Of a stretch of DNA of 64,000 bases, positions 1-7,775 are shown piece by piece; position 1 is the stretch's first letter; each line of letters begins with the position of its first letter. A program made the translations under genes and the position numbers. Source of the DNA: Pseudobdellovibrionaceae bacterium. Lineage in GTDB: Bacteria; Bdellovibrionota; Bdellovibrionia; Bdellovibrionales; Bdellovibrionaceae. Below the pieces are notes generated by a model that was not told the DNA's origin, searched no databases, and saw nothing but the letters and a program-made list of their open reading frames with translations. Location: positions 496,001 to 560,000 of the forward strand of contig JAHBUV010000001.1 in assembly GCA_019637915.1 (NCBI GenBank). Direction: 5' to 3'.

Positions 1-44
1 GAGCTTACCTGTCATCATCAGAATTTGGATGAATTCACGCACTA
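1..44. repeat. Left arm of a 44-base inverted repeat
   Basis: This sequence matches the reverse complement of 16987-17030 with four mismatches over 44 bases. It contains short inverted arms (TCATC at 15-19 and GATGA at 28-32) around an 8-base spacer, the geometry of a tyrosine-recombinase core site, although no function is shown. The repeat may extend left of the window. Confidence 0.8.
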
Positions 45-280
45 GCAATTATTAAAAGAAAAAGTCACTCTTTCCATTTAATGAAAGTCTCGCAAGATTG
101 GCGACATCGGACGTTTTAGATCAGCGGGAGGCACTGAGCGTACTATTAAGAAAGAGCTTTTTTGCACAACAGGTATGATGCCAATAACGATGGCTAGAAA
201 CCTATAAGTGATTTAAGTTTCTGCTCACTAGAAAAAGGAGCCACCGAGATTGATGACAATTCCTAGACTGATCCAGATAG
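45..280. other. Non-coding stretch before the first gene
   Basis: No convincing reading frame is present. The stretch ends in a strong terminator at 281-306, so it may hold a small RNA transcribed rightward or the untranslated end of a transcript that starts outside the window. No known RNA family was recognised. Confidence 0.4.
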
Positions 281-306
281 CCCTGGTGGAAACACTGGGG
301 TTTTTT
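281..306 (+). terminator. Rho-independent terminator
   Basis: CCCTGGTG and CACTGGGG pair (two wobble pairs) around a GAAA tetraloop and are followed by six T residues. Confidence 0.75.
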
Positions 307-333
307 ATTGCCTAAAAATCTCTTATTAAAATT

Positions 334-342
334 CCGGTATCT
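334..342 (+). promoter_or_regulatory. Element promoter motif, leaderless spacing
   Basis: CCGGTATCT whose first base is 15 bases before the ATG at 349. No Shine-Dalgarno sequence fits between them. Confidence 0.6.
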
Positions 343-348
343 ATATGT

Positions 349-630
349 ATGATTAAATCCACTCTACAATTTCTATCCGGTGTCTTTGTTGGTCTTTTGA
401 TTCTTTGGACAATTAATTTCTTCGCTCCAGTAGAAACCCAATACTCTTACTTCAAACCCCAATTTACTTTTACAAATGGTTGGCAAATTAAAATAAATCG
501 CCAAGTAGATAGCGAACAAGAACTCTACGAAGGGGCTTGTAATTCGCGCTGGCTCAATTGCTACTACATTATGACCCCCAAGTTAGATTCTCTTGAGGGC
601 GATCTAACTATTAACTACGACCATCAATAA
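349..630 (+). CDS. Small membrane-anchored protein
   Basis: The product has 93 residues with one hydrophobic segment at about 8-26, probably an inner-membrane anchor or uncleaved signal, followed by a soluble domain of about 65 residues facing the periplasm. Two cysteines (CNSRWLNC) could form a disulfide. I recognise no family. The start has no ribosome site and sits at the leaderless distance from the CCGGTATCT motif, which supports this ATG. It stands alone, with about 130 bases to the next gene set. Confidence 0.6.
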   Translation: MIKSTLQFLSGVFVGLLILWTINFFAPVETQYSYFKPQFTFTNGWQIKINRQVDSEQELYEGACNSRWLNCYYIMTPKLDSLEGDLTINYDHQ

Positions 631-712
631 TCCCCTCATTTTAATAATGAGATTGCGGTTTCAAATATAATGTAACGCCAATAGAGAAGTAATCGCCTCA
701 TTATCCCTTCAT

Positions 713-749
713 TTTAATATTCTAAGTTTTCCCTTCAAAACCGGTATCT
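713..749 (+). promoter_or_regulatory. Bipartite element promoter
   Basis: TTTAATATTCTAAG (713-726) and CCGGTATCT (741-749), with 14 bases between CTAAG and CCGG. Serves the 766-1518 gene group. Confidence 0.65.
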
Positions 750-765
750 AAATATGAGGGAACAT

Positions 766-1014
766 ATGATGACTAAAAAGCAATTGCGCCGTCTTCGTAA
801 GATGAAAGAAATTGAAAAGGAAAATGCAGAAGTAAAACCCGATTACGATAAAGAAGATAACTTCTGGGATTTCACCAAAAAAATTGACATCAAAAAATAC
901 AAGCAATCCATAAAAGACGATGGCTTGGCGGATAACACCGAAGCCCGAAATAAAATCATGAGTGAAATGAGAACTATCTGGGCCAATCAACCTAAGGAGA
1001 AGAAATCATGGTAA
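766..1014 (+). CDS. Small charged protein, first of a three-gene operon
   Basis: About 82 residues, highly charged, with a Lys/Arg/Glu-rich N-terminal helix. An upstream in-frame ATG at 754 is less likely, because GAGGG at 756-760 is a ribosome site for the ATG at 766 (or 769). The stop overlaps the start of the next gene, so translation is probably coupled. No family recognised; its role cannot be told from the sequence. Confidence 0.6.
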   Translation: MMTKKQLRRLRKMKEIEKENAEVKPDYDKEDNFWDFTKKIDIKKYKQSIKDDGLADNTEARNKIMSEMRTIWANQPKEKKSW

Positions 1015-1337
1015 ATATATTCTTTATCTCCACCAGTATTCTACTTTTAGGTTTGAAGCTAATCTATCCCGGAGATTTTCCGGCGTATGTGATTGCTATT
1101 CCACTGATGATAATGGCTCTAATGCAAGGACTGATATACACGGCTTATCGTCTTCACTTTATTTTTAATGTTCACAAGTTCCAAAGACTTTCACTTGCCA
1201 CAAGGCCACGATCTCAAGACCTTTACGGTCGCTTAATTCAAAGACGGAACCAGGATGGTGGGGAAATTATAGATATCACCAAATTGTTAGAGCAACGAAG
1301 AAAACAGAATCAAGGGGACGATAATGAACCGGCCTAA
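1008..1337 (+). CDS. Small two-helix membrane protein
   Basis: 109 residues with two hydrophobic stretches near residues 3-17 and 25-46, then a basic cytoplasmic tail of about 60 residues rich in Arg, Gln and Asp. It overlaps both neighbours (start inside the end of the previous gene, stop inside the start of the next), typical of a tightly coupled operon. Family not recognised. A membrane anchor for the soluble partners on each side would fit the layout, but that is inference. Confidence 0.6.
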   Translation: MVNIFFISTSILLLGLKLIYPGDFPAYVIAIPLMIMALMQGLIYTAYRLHFIFNVHKFQRLSLATRPRSQDLYGRLIQRRNQDGGEIIDITKLLEQRRKQNQGDDNEPA

Positions 1338-1518
1338 AGATATTCGTAAAGTTAAACCTGAGGATTTAACTGAAGACGAAGTTCTTGGTCTTTTGGGTCT
1401 ATTCAATGATGAAGGTTCTTTAGTCATTATTCGTGGTGAAGAGCTATTGGAAGTGCAAAAGAGTGAGTTGCGAGAATGGTTTGAAATTACTGAATGGTTT
1501 AAGAAACCTCCAATGTGA
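1324..1518 (+). CDS. Small acidic protein
   Basis: 64 residues, acidic, no membrane segment. It starts inside the end of the membrane-protein gene and is the last gene of the 766-1518 operon. No recognised domain. Confidence 0.5.
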   Translation: MNRPKDIRKVKPEDLTEDEVLGLLGLFNDEGSLVIIRGEELLEVQKSELREWFEITEWFKKPPM

Positions 1519-1526
1519 CTATCATT

Positions 1527-1548
1527 TTCCATTTAGTGAAATAGGAGA
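1527..1548 (+). promoter_or_regulatory. TTTTCCATTTAG leader box with RBS-pairing hairpin
   Basis: TCCATTT and AAATAGGA can pair around AGTG, covering the ribosome site of the gene at 1554. A closely similar leader (ATTTAGTGAAATAGGAGAA) precedes the minus-strand gene that starts at 18648. Confidence 0.45.
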
Positions 1549-1553
1549 ACCTT

Positions 1554-2834
1554 ATGGGCAATAACTTTAAAGAAACCAAAACTGGACACGGCTACCACAC
1601 TTGTGGAGCTGAAGATTGTAAAGGCAAAAAATGTGGCGGTGATGGTAACGCTAACGCAATCGGGAAGAAGCAACGCAAATCCAAACCGTTTCCACTAACA
1701 CCAGATGGCCTAACTATCTTAAATGAACTTAAACCTGTAGTTTTACAGCTTCAAGGCAACGAAACTGTTAACGAACCAGATGCGGATAATTCAAAGAACC
1801 AAGTTCTTATCTATCTTAAACTGAACGATGAACTTAACTCAGCTATCCAATCTAAAAACGTAGATGGTATTAAAGAAGTTTTCCGAAAAGACCACTTAAT
1901 GGCCGCTCAAGTGGCAAGTTCCGATTTACTAACCGAAAAGGACATCAATCAATTACGCAATGAGGGAATGCGTATGTCAGAAGCTCTGTTAAATCCAAAT
2001 CTTAGTTTAGACACCTTCACCAATTGGGACTTAGAAGCGCAAAAAGAAGCGATGGGTGATAAGAAGATGTTAGTTCAAATTAGGAAACAATGCACCTTAG
2101 CTTTGCGTCTTAACCCTAAAACTCCCAACGCAATCATTTTCAAAGAAGCCAGTGAAGATATTGAACTGTATAATGATGCAATTAGAATGCTTGGATCTAA
2201 TCTTGGTCAAGGTTCTGAGGCTTTCCAATTACAAAGAGATCACGCATTTGAACGATTACGTTTATCTCTAAAACATCCATCCATCAAAGGACTTGGAGTT
2301 GATAAACTTATGCGTAGAGGAGTAACTTCCGCAACCGCTAGAGTTTTATTAGAGAACCCAAACTGTGAAGGTCATTGGATTAACTCCAAAGTTAAAGAAT
2401 ATAAAGGTGCAGTAAAAGAAGTCTTCTTACAGCATCCGAAATTAAGTCAGGATAACATCACTAAATATGCTGATAGCGAGGAGGTTACGGAAAGACTTAG
2501 TATCTCTATTAACCCATCAGCCTCAAGAGATGTCATTGCTAAACTTTGTAACGATACGGATTCTAAAGTAAGTAAGTCAGCCAGAAATCACGCCAATGCA
2601 CCAAAACACTATTTGGATGAACAAATTAACACTCTAAAAAACCTTCGGGCTACCGCCGAACAAAATTTAAGAAATACTCTTCTTAACGGAAACCCATTGT
2701 TTGATTTCCATGTTATCAGACAAGCCAAAGAAGATATCTCTGGGTTTGATAAAGAGTTAACCCGTAGAACCGAAGCTCTTGCCTCACAAGTTAGTAGCCA
2801 AGCCGAATTAGACCTATCTAAATTATTAGGTTAA
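1554..2834 (+). CDS. Cys-motif plus LRV/HEAT-like repeat protein
   Basis: 426 residues. The N terminus has C-x4-C-x4-C (CGAEDCKGKKC, near residue 18), nearly the same as in the protein starting at 9437 (CGHEDCHGNKC). The second half contains helical repeats of the leucine-rich-repeat-variant type, for example around NPSASRDVIAKLCND and SKVSKSARNHANAPKHYLDE. Known LRV proteins from Azotobacter have a cysteine-rich metal-cluster domain before the repeats, and this arrangement is similar, but homology was not tested. It probably is a binding scaffold. Ribosome site AGGAG precedes the start. Confidence 0.6.
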   Translation: MGNNFKETKTGHGYHTCGAEDCKGKKCGGDGNANAIGKKQRKSKPFPLTPDGLTILNELKPVVLQLQGNETVNEPDADNSKNQVLIYLKLNDELNSAIQSKNVDGIKEVFRKDHLMAAQVASSDLLTEKDINQLRNEGMRMSEALLNPNLSLDTFTNWDLEAQKEAMGDKKMLVQIRKQCTLALRLNPKTPNAIIFKEASEDIELYNDAIRMLGSNLGQGSEAFQLQRDHAFERLRLSLKHPSIKGLGVDKLMRRGVTSATARVLLENPNCEGHWINSKVKEYKGAVKEVFLQHPKLSQDNITKYADSEEVTERLSISINPSASRDVIAKLCNDTDSKVSKSARNHANAPKHYLDEQINTLKNLRATAEQNLRNTLLNGNPLFDFHVIRQAKEDISGFDKELTRRTEALASQVSSQAELDLSKLLG

Positions 2835-2931
2835 TCCCATTCACTAAAACGACTCAAAATTGGTGAGAATAGACGAAAGAAATCGCTCTATTCTTACCAA
2901 AATTCGTCTTAAAAAGTGACTATTCCCTCCG

Positions 2932-2951
2932 TAAGACCCTGTTTTTACCTG
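2932..2951 (+). repeat. TAAGACCCTGTTTTT word, copy 1
   Basis: TAAGACCCTGTTTTTACCTG; the same 20 bases recur at 28299-28318. Lies in the gap before the lipoprotein cluster. Confidence 0.75.
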
Positions 2952-2953
2952 AA

Positions 2954-2990
2954 TTTAATATTCTAAGACCGTCACCTGAAACCGGTATTA
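2954..2990 (+). promoter_or_regulatory. Bipartite element promoter
   Basis: TTTAATATTCTAAG (2954-2967), 14 bases, CCGGTATTA (2982-2990). The next gene begins about 100 bases downstream, so this promoter gives a leader that also contains a TATAAT (3044-3049) and the second motif at 3064. Confidence 0.6.
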
Positions 2991-3063
2991 GTAAGTAGGG
3001 TGGAATAATCCATTCTGGCTTATTAGTTAGTTCTATGATATATTATAATGGAGCAACTGCAAA

Positions 3064-3072
3064 GCGGTATCT
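3064..3072 (+). promoter_or_regulatory. Second element promoter motif before the lipoprotein operon
   Basis: GCGGTATCT followed by AGGAGG and the ATG at 3094. Two such motifs in tandem before one operon is unusual in this element. Confidence 0.45.
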
Positions 3073-3093
3073 TAAGATTAATAGGAGGATTTT

Positions 3094-3321
3094 ATGTATA
3101 GTCTATCAATTAAACCGATGAAAGGTCTCATTACTTTGATGACCTTGATTTTAGGTGTGGGGTTTTTAAGTGGCTGTGGAACCACTCAATATAGTCGCGG
3201 GGAGTTTGGTGATACTAATAAAGTAAATCTCCTGAACGACAAGTTTACCGAAAGCACGGCTGAATTGTTGGCTAAGTCAGTAGTAGAACAATTTAAAACC
3301 TGTCCTACATTAACCCAATGA
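3094..3321 (+). CDS. LpoB-like lipoprotein, N-terminal half (split gene)
   Basis: 75 residues: a lipoprotein signal with lipobox LSGC near residues 25-28, then a short helix (FTESTAELLAKSVVEQF). LpoB family proteins have this order, with the helix directly followed by the globular domain. Here the frame stops at that junction and the globular domain continues in the -1 frame from the overlapping ATGA at 3318. Either the halves are translated separately by coupling, a ribosomal frameshift joins them, or a one-base change split a normal gene. Without joining, this half is a lipidated peptide only. Ribosome site AGGAGG. Confidence 0.65.
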   Translation: MYSLSIKPMKGLITLMTLILGVGFLSGCGTTQYSRGEFGDTNKVNLLNDKFTESTAELLAKSVVEQFKTCPTLTQ

Positions 3322-3719
3322 AACCTCTTCCGTTTGTGGCGATTGACCCTGATAAAGGGATTTCAAATCGCTCTGAAGAGCTTATTGACCTCGTTATGGT
3401 CTCTAATAAAATTAGAACCTCGCTGATTCGTTCAGGAAAATTCCGTTTCGTAGATGCAAGTTCCCGCAAATCTTTAGAGAGCGAATATCAATATAACGAA
3501 AGTGGTTCAGTAAGTGTGGGGAGCCGTAAATCAAGAGGTAATCAAATTGGTGCGGATTTACTTTTGAATGGTGAACTAACCTCAATCGTTCAACAAGCTG
3601 GGAAAGATAAAACCATCTATTATCAACTTGATGTTCAACTAATCAATGTAGAAACGGGAGCTATTGAGTGCACCGCTACTGAAAGTGCTCGTCCTGTATA
3701 TAAACTTCACCGGGAGTAA
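3318..3719 (+). CDS. LpoB-like globular domain (split gene, second half)
   Basis: 133 residues matching the penicillin-binding-protein activator LpoB domain: IRTSLIRSGKFRFVDAS, then GADLLLNGELTSI and a final strand with VETGAIECTA. LpoB in Enterobacteria is an outer-membrane lipoprotein that activates PBP1b in the periplasm. This frame has no signal peptide of its own and no clear ribosome site; it overlaps the preceding frame by four bases. Unless joined to the upstream half it would stay in the cytoplasm. The next gene starts two bases after its stop. Confidence 0.65.
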   Translation: MKPLPFVAIDPDKGISNRSEELIDLVMVSNKIRTSLIRSGKFRFVDASSRKSLESEYQYNESGSVSVGSRKSRGNQIGADLLLNGELTSIVQQAGKDKTIYYQLDVQLINVETGAIECTATESARPVYKLHRE

Positions 3720-3721
3720 CT

Positions 3722-4165
3722 ATGAGAGTAGTCGTAATAGTTAGTCTCATCATTACGGTATTATCGTTAACTTCCTGTGCTTCTCAACAAGCCAAGACGG
3801 TTGATGACGTTTATAAGCAGTATGGTTCTAAAGCCGTATATGAAAATCCTTATACCGCCGATCAAATCCAGTCCCAAGAAATTGAACGTCAACGCAAAGA
3901 GAATGAAAATATCAAAAGGGCCTTTAAAAAAGAACAAGAGCAAAACAGAATCTTACGCGAGAGTTTAAAACAACAAGAGACTAAACCAATTAAAGTTGCG
4001 CCTAAGGTTATTCCGAAAGAGGGAACAGAAACCCCGGAAGTTGTTTCAGTTGAGCAACCACAAGTTTCTCAAGCTCCAGAATCAACACCGACCCAGGCTC
4101 CAGTTAAAGCAAATTCTCCAGCATCTTTGGACTTGAACTTTTCTCAACCGATAATGGACAAGTAA
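3722..4165 (+). CDS. Coiled-coil lipoprotein
   Basis: 147 residues with a lipoprotein signal (lipobox LTSC, about residues 16-19), a charged coiled-coil from about residue 50 to 90 (QSQEIERQRKENENIKRAFK) and a Pro/Val/Thr-rich tail that could span the periplasm. It lies between the LpoB-like and COG3014-like genes and is almost certainly cotranscribed. LpoB-type operons elsewhere often include a small third lipoprotein; I cannot place this one in a named family. Confidence 0.65.
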   Translation: MRVVVIVSLIITVLSLTSCASQQAKTVDDVYKQYGSKAVYENPYTADQIQSQEIERQRKENENIKRAFKKEQEQNRILRESLKQQETKPIKVAPKVIPKEGTETPEVVSVEQPQVSQAPESTPTQAPVKANSPASLDLNFSQPIMDK

Positions 4166-4166
4166 A

Positions 4167-5321
4167 ATGAGATATCTTCTTTTAACCCTATTCTTAGTTG
4201 GTTGTGCGTCCGTTCCTAAAGGAATGAATGACTATCAACGGGATATGGCGATTAAAAGCGGTAGCTACGATGAAGTCTTGGAAGATATGGTGGCTAAAAA
4301 GCCTTTCGTAAAAGAAAAGGATTATCTTCTCCACCAACTAAACTACGCAATGGTTTTATATTATGACGGGAAGTATAAAGAAAGTAATGCCGTTTTCAGT
4401 GAGTGCCAACAATACATTGATTACGGTTCCGACTCAACTTCGGTGCAGCAAGCTACGGGTGTGGTTATAGACCCGTCAGCGAAAAAGTATCCCATTGATG
4501 AATATGAAATTTTAAGTATTTCTCTTTTTAAAATGTTGAATGCTCTTAATAGTGGAAACATTCAAAACGCCCAAGCTGAGAGTAGACGCTTAGAACGGGT
4601 AGGAAATCTTTTATCAGACACCCGAAAGTATAACCTCTTAGAAGAGACCGCATTTCATACTTACTTCTCAGGTATTATCTGGGAGAGTCAAAAGAGCGGG
4701 GATTGGTCCGCGTTAGACACGAGCTATGTTAATTACAAAAAGGCTTACAACTTTAAGAACAGGAAAATCCCATATCTCCCATTTGATTTAACTCGGTTAG
4801 CCGTTCAATTGAACCGACCAAACGATGTGGATTACTGGCAAAAACAATTTCCCTATGTCCCCAAAGAATATCCAGAACACATCAAACGTAAAGTTCCGTC
4901 TGGGGAGTTAATCATTATTTTCACCTACGGACTTGGTCCCCGTAAGACTGATGACCCCACAGGACCATTTGCGACCAAACTTTCTACGCGTTTTTCTACT
5001 GTTAATAACATTAAAATTACGGTGGACGATAAAGACTACGGCGAAACTTTTGAGGTCATGAGTTTTGATGACCTTGCTGAGGCTAATTATAAAAATAGAT
5101 ATTCAGGGGTAGTGGGAACTATCGGCAACGCCTTTGGAATGGGTTTTCACGACTATCGGACTTGGGAACTGTTACCTAAAGCTATCCAAATCGGGAGAGT
5201 TACTTTATCTCCAGGAACTCACGAAGTAATTTTAGAAGTTAGTCCCACCAGAATTGAAACCTACAAAGTTACCATTGAAAACGGTAAGAAATCCGTAATT
5301 CACATCAATCACCCCAACTAA
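4167..5321 (+). CDS. COG3014-like TPR-type lipoprotein
   Basis: 384 residues with a short signal and lipobox LVGC (about residues 10-13). The helical N-terminal half (YYDGKYKESNAVF, then LNSGNIQNAQAESRRLERV) and the C-terminal segment with GELIIIFTYGLGPRK fit the COG3014 family of uncharacterised lipoproteins, which is known to sit beside LpoB genes. Its start is one base after the previous stop, so the operon is 3094-5321. The likely place of action is the outer membrane or periplasm, with peptidoglycan synthesis as the likely context; both are inferred from the neighbours. Confidence 0.6.
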   Translation: MRYLLLTLFLVGCASVPKGMNDYQRDMAIKSGSYDEVLEDMVAKKPFVKEKDYLLHQLNYAMVLYYDGKYKESNAVFSECQQYIDYGSDSTSVQQATGVVIDPSAKKYPIDEYEILSISLFKMLNALNSGNIQNAQAESRRLERVGNLLSDTRKYNLLEETAFHTYFSGIIWESQKSGDWSALDTSYVNYKKAYNFKNRKIPYLPFDLTRLAVQLNRPNDVDYWQKQFPYVPKEYPEHIKRKVPSGELIIIFTYGLGPRKTDDPTGPFATKLSTRFSTVNNIKITVDDKDYGETFEVMSFDDLAEANYKNRYSGVVGTIGNAFGMGFHDYRTWELLPKAIQIGRVTLSPGTHEVILEVSPTRIETYKVTIENGKKSVIHINHPN

Positions 5322-5339
5322 AATCGCCCACTTACAAAA

Positions 5340-5348
5340 CCAGTATCT
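5340..5348 (+). promoter_or_regulatory. Element promoter motif, leaderless spacing
   Basis: CCAGTATCT whose first base is 15 bases before the ATG of the fliG gene. Confidence 0.55.
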
Positions 5349-5354
5349 ATAGGT

Positions 5355-6371
5355 ATGGGTGATAAAAGTTTTAACGATTTAACGGCATTAGAAAAATCAG
5401 CTATTTTGCTCCACACACTTGGACCGAAAGCTATGAAGATTATCTTTAAAGGTTTACCCGATAAAGAGATTAGGCAAATCCTCAACCAAATGGGAAAGAT
5501 TAATAAGGTTCCCGTGGGGATTGTGAATCAGGTTTTAAATGAATACTACACCAACATAAGTGAGATTGAGAACTATCTATTCTCCAACGATATTCTTAGC
5601 AGAGATAATCTAAAAGACGTTCTCGGAGAAGACCGTGCCCGAAATGTTTTAAGTGGATTGAGTCTCTCTGGGGATAACGGACCTAATTTGGAATCGTTAG
5701 AGATGGTGGACGCTAAAACCTTAGCTCACTATCTTTATAATGAACACCCACAAACCATAACCTTAATTGTAGCCCATCTTGGAAAAGATAAAAGAGCGAC
5801 TGTTCTTCAATTTCTCCCGAAAGCACTCCAGGGGGAAGTCATTCAACGCTTATCAAAATTAGAATCAGTAGATCCAGCCATCATAAAAAACTTAGATGAA
5901 ACTCTTAAAACCCAATTCGCTAATATCGCGGAAAACCCATCCAACAAATTAGGTGGTGTTCAATCTCTCATTGATATGTTCACGGGAATGGACCAAGAGC
6001 AAGCTAACCGAATGATTGAAGAGCTGGAACAACGCGACCCCATCTTAGCCGATAAGATTAAAAAGGAAATGTTCACTTACGAAGACCTCTTACGAATTCC
6101 AGACCGTTACTTCCAAACTCTATTGAGTAAGGTTGATGTCAAGGTCTTAGTGTTGAGTTTAAAAACCGCCAGTGAGGCCATTAAAAATAAGGTCTTTAGC
6201 AATATGTCAAAACGGGCGGTAGAAAACTTAAAAGATGAACTGTCGGGAGCTAAGCCAGTTCCCCGTAAAGATGTTGAAGAAGCCAAACAACAAATCGTGG
6301 CCTTAGCGTTAAAGTTAGAGGCTGATAAAGAAATTCAAATTAATCGCGGTGGGGAAGACGACCTGGTTTAA
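5355..6371 (+). CDS. fliG: Full-length flagellar motor switch protein FliG
   Basis: 338 residues, normal for FliG (about 330). All three domains are present: N domain (LTALEKSAILLHTLG onward, residues 8-100), middle domain with the FliM-binding EHPQT motif at 130-134 and a GG pair near 203, and C domain from about residue 230. The torque helix reads NMSKRAVENLKDEL; compared with E. coli it keeps the arginine and first aspartate, and has Glu for the second aspartate. FliG links the MS ring (FliF) to FliM and meets the stator. It is transcribed alone from its own leaderless-type promoter. A chromosomal fliG presumably exists elsewhere; its presence on this element is the oddity. Confidence 0.93.
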   Translation: MGDKSFNDLTALEKSAILLHTLGPKAMKIIFKGLPDKEIRQILNQMGKINKVPVGIVNQVLNEYYTNISEIENYLFSNDILSRDNLKDVLGEDRARNVLSGLSLSGDNGPNLESLEMVDAKTLAHYLYNEHPQTITLIVAHLGKDKRATVLQFLPKALQGEVIQRLSKLESVDPAIIKNLDETLKTQFANIAENPSNKLGGVQSLIDMFTGMDQEQANRMIEELEQRDPILADKIKKEMFTYEDLLRIPDRYFQTLLSKVDVKVLVLSLKTASEAIKNKVFSNMSKRAVENLKDELSGAKPVPRKDVEEAKQQIVALALKLEADKEIQINRGGEDDLV

Positions 6372-6438
6372 TAACTTGGTTATACCTCACTTATCCCTGA
6401 TTTCGGACTTTCTGTTCCTACTTTAATAAAGTTGTACC

Positions 6439-6447
6439 TAATTTTTA
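6439..6447. repeat. Left 9-base target duplication of the IS1-like unit
   Basis: TAATTTTTA directly before the terminal repeat; the same nine bases follow the right terminal repeat at 9371-9379. Nine bases is typical of IS1-family insertion. Confidence 0.65.
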
Positions 6448-6472
6448 TTAAGTGGTGTAAAAAACGGGGCTT
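6448..6472. repeat. Left terminal inverted repeat
   Basis: 25 bases, beginning TTAAGTGGTGTAAAAAACGG, perfectly inverted at 9346-9370. Confidence 0.8.
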
Positions 6473-6583
6473 TTTTGCGACTTAATTTGAGACGGAAAAT
6501 AAGCTAAGTGTTGATAGGAACTAAATAAACCGACTATTAAAAATCTTCCTACCTTGGGACAACCGAAGGTCTCCTACTTTGGC

Positions 6584-6589
6584 TATAAT
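6584..6589 (+). promoter_or_regulatory. TATAAT -10 box, probable leaderless transposase mRNA
   Basis: TATAAT ends eight bases before the ATG of the transposase gene, so transcription would begin at or next to the start codon. No good -35 at the usual distance was seen. Confidence 0.45.
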
Positions 6590-6597
6590 GGAAAGAT

Positions 6598-7692
6598 ATG
6601 TATATCCTCCCTAAATGCCAAAACCCTGTTTGTTTGTATCACGAAAAACACGAACCTTCAATGCTTATCAAGAAGGGTAAAGATAGCCGTAAAAACGGTA
6701 AGTCCGTTCAACGATACCAATGTAAAGCCTGCGGTCAGCAATTCACTTCTGCCTCACTCACCGATAACCATTTCCATAAACCCGAATTACTCCAAGAGAT
6801 TTTTCTCCGCTACACTTCTGGTTATTCTGTAAGCCGTTTAAGTCAAGAGCTTGGAATCTGTAAGAATACGGCTTTGAGTATGATTGAATATCTGGCGGAC
6901 AAATGCCGAACTTATCACTTTGATTTATTGGATTCAGGTTTTTTAACCACCGATAAAATTCATTTTGATGAAATGGAAACTTTTGAACACTCTAAAGTCT
7001 ATCCCGTGAGTGTGGGAATTGCCTACGATGCCCGCTATAAAAGAATCATTGATATAAGAGTGGCGGAAATAAAAATTAAAGGTGCCTTGAAGAAAAAAGT
7101 AATTGCCGACTGTAATGGTGTGTTGCCCGTGAAGATTGCGAGTCGTCCCAATAATTCCCCTACGATGTTGGTGGAACTAATGAAGTCTGTAAAGAAGAGT
7201 TTAATTCCATCAGGGCTTTTATTTAGTGATGATAAACCCGCCTACATTACAGTGGTTGCGACTTGTTTGCCTCCTACTGTGCGATTTGTTCAGGAATTAT
7301 CTAAAATAAACTTGAAGGACTCCAAAGACCGTCAAGGCTTGGGGCGATTCCGCTCGGTGTGTGCTTACTTGCGAACTTATACTGGAACAATGGGGCGGCG
7401 AAAGCTCAACACTGCTAAAACTATGAAAAGTTTGAGTGAGCATTTTTACTTAATGATTGCCCGCTACAATAAATATGACCTCAACGAAGTTTTGAAACAT
7501 GGGATTGTTCAAGGCGATTTTTATGAAGATGAATGGACTAAACGAAAACAACTTAAACAGTTAAAGCAACTTTTAGCGGTGATTACTTATCCGCAATTTT
7601 TAAAGAAGCAACAGAGAATCCAAAAATTGAAAGCGACTTGGCAAAAGAAGAAGGCTCTACTGGCGGTATCTAAGACTAAGAAGGTTGCTTAA
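6598..7692 (+). CDS. IS1-family-like transposase
   Basis: 364 residues in one frame. The N-terminal zinc ribbon (CQNPVC near residue 7, then CKACGQQF near 43-50) and the helix-turn-helix segment SVSRLSQELGICKNTAL resemble InsA. The rest resembles the InsB catalytic domain, with acidic residues in HFDEME and LFSDDK as candidate DDE members. Most IS1 elements split these functions over a frameshift; a single frame occurs in some relatives. The terminal repeats and 9-base duplication around it support an IS1-like mechanism. It appears intact. Confidence 0.75.
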   Translation: MYILPKCQNPVCLYHEKHEPSMLIKKGKDSRKNGKSVQRYQCKACGQQFTSASLTDNHFHKPELLQEIFLRYTSGYSVSRLSQELGICKNTALSMIEYLADKCRTYHFDLLDSGFLTTDKIHFDEMETFEHSKVYPVSVGIAYDARYKRIIDIRVAEIKIKGALKKKVIADCNGVLPVKIASRPNNSPTMLVELMKSVKKSLIPSGLLFSDDKPAYITVVATCLPPTVRFVQELSKINLKDSKDRQGLGRFRSVCAYLRTYTGTMGRRKLNTAKTMKSLSEHFYLMIARYNKYDLNEVLKHGIVQGDFYEDEWTKRKQLKQLKQLLAVITYPQFLKKQQRIQKLKATWQKKKALLAVSKTKKVA

Positions 7693-7749
7693 ACTAATTT
7701 AACACTATCTGGCGGTAAAAATTATTAAATAACTTTTTTAGGAAAAAAA

Positions 7750-7758
7750 ACGGTATTT
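7750..7758 (+). promoter_or_regulatory. Element promoter motif inside the transposon
   Basis: ACGGTATTT, 26 bases before the start of the passenger gene at 7776, which also has a GGGAGG ribosome site. Confidence 0.45.
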
Positions 7759-7775
7759 TATAGATGGGAGGCAAT

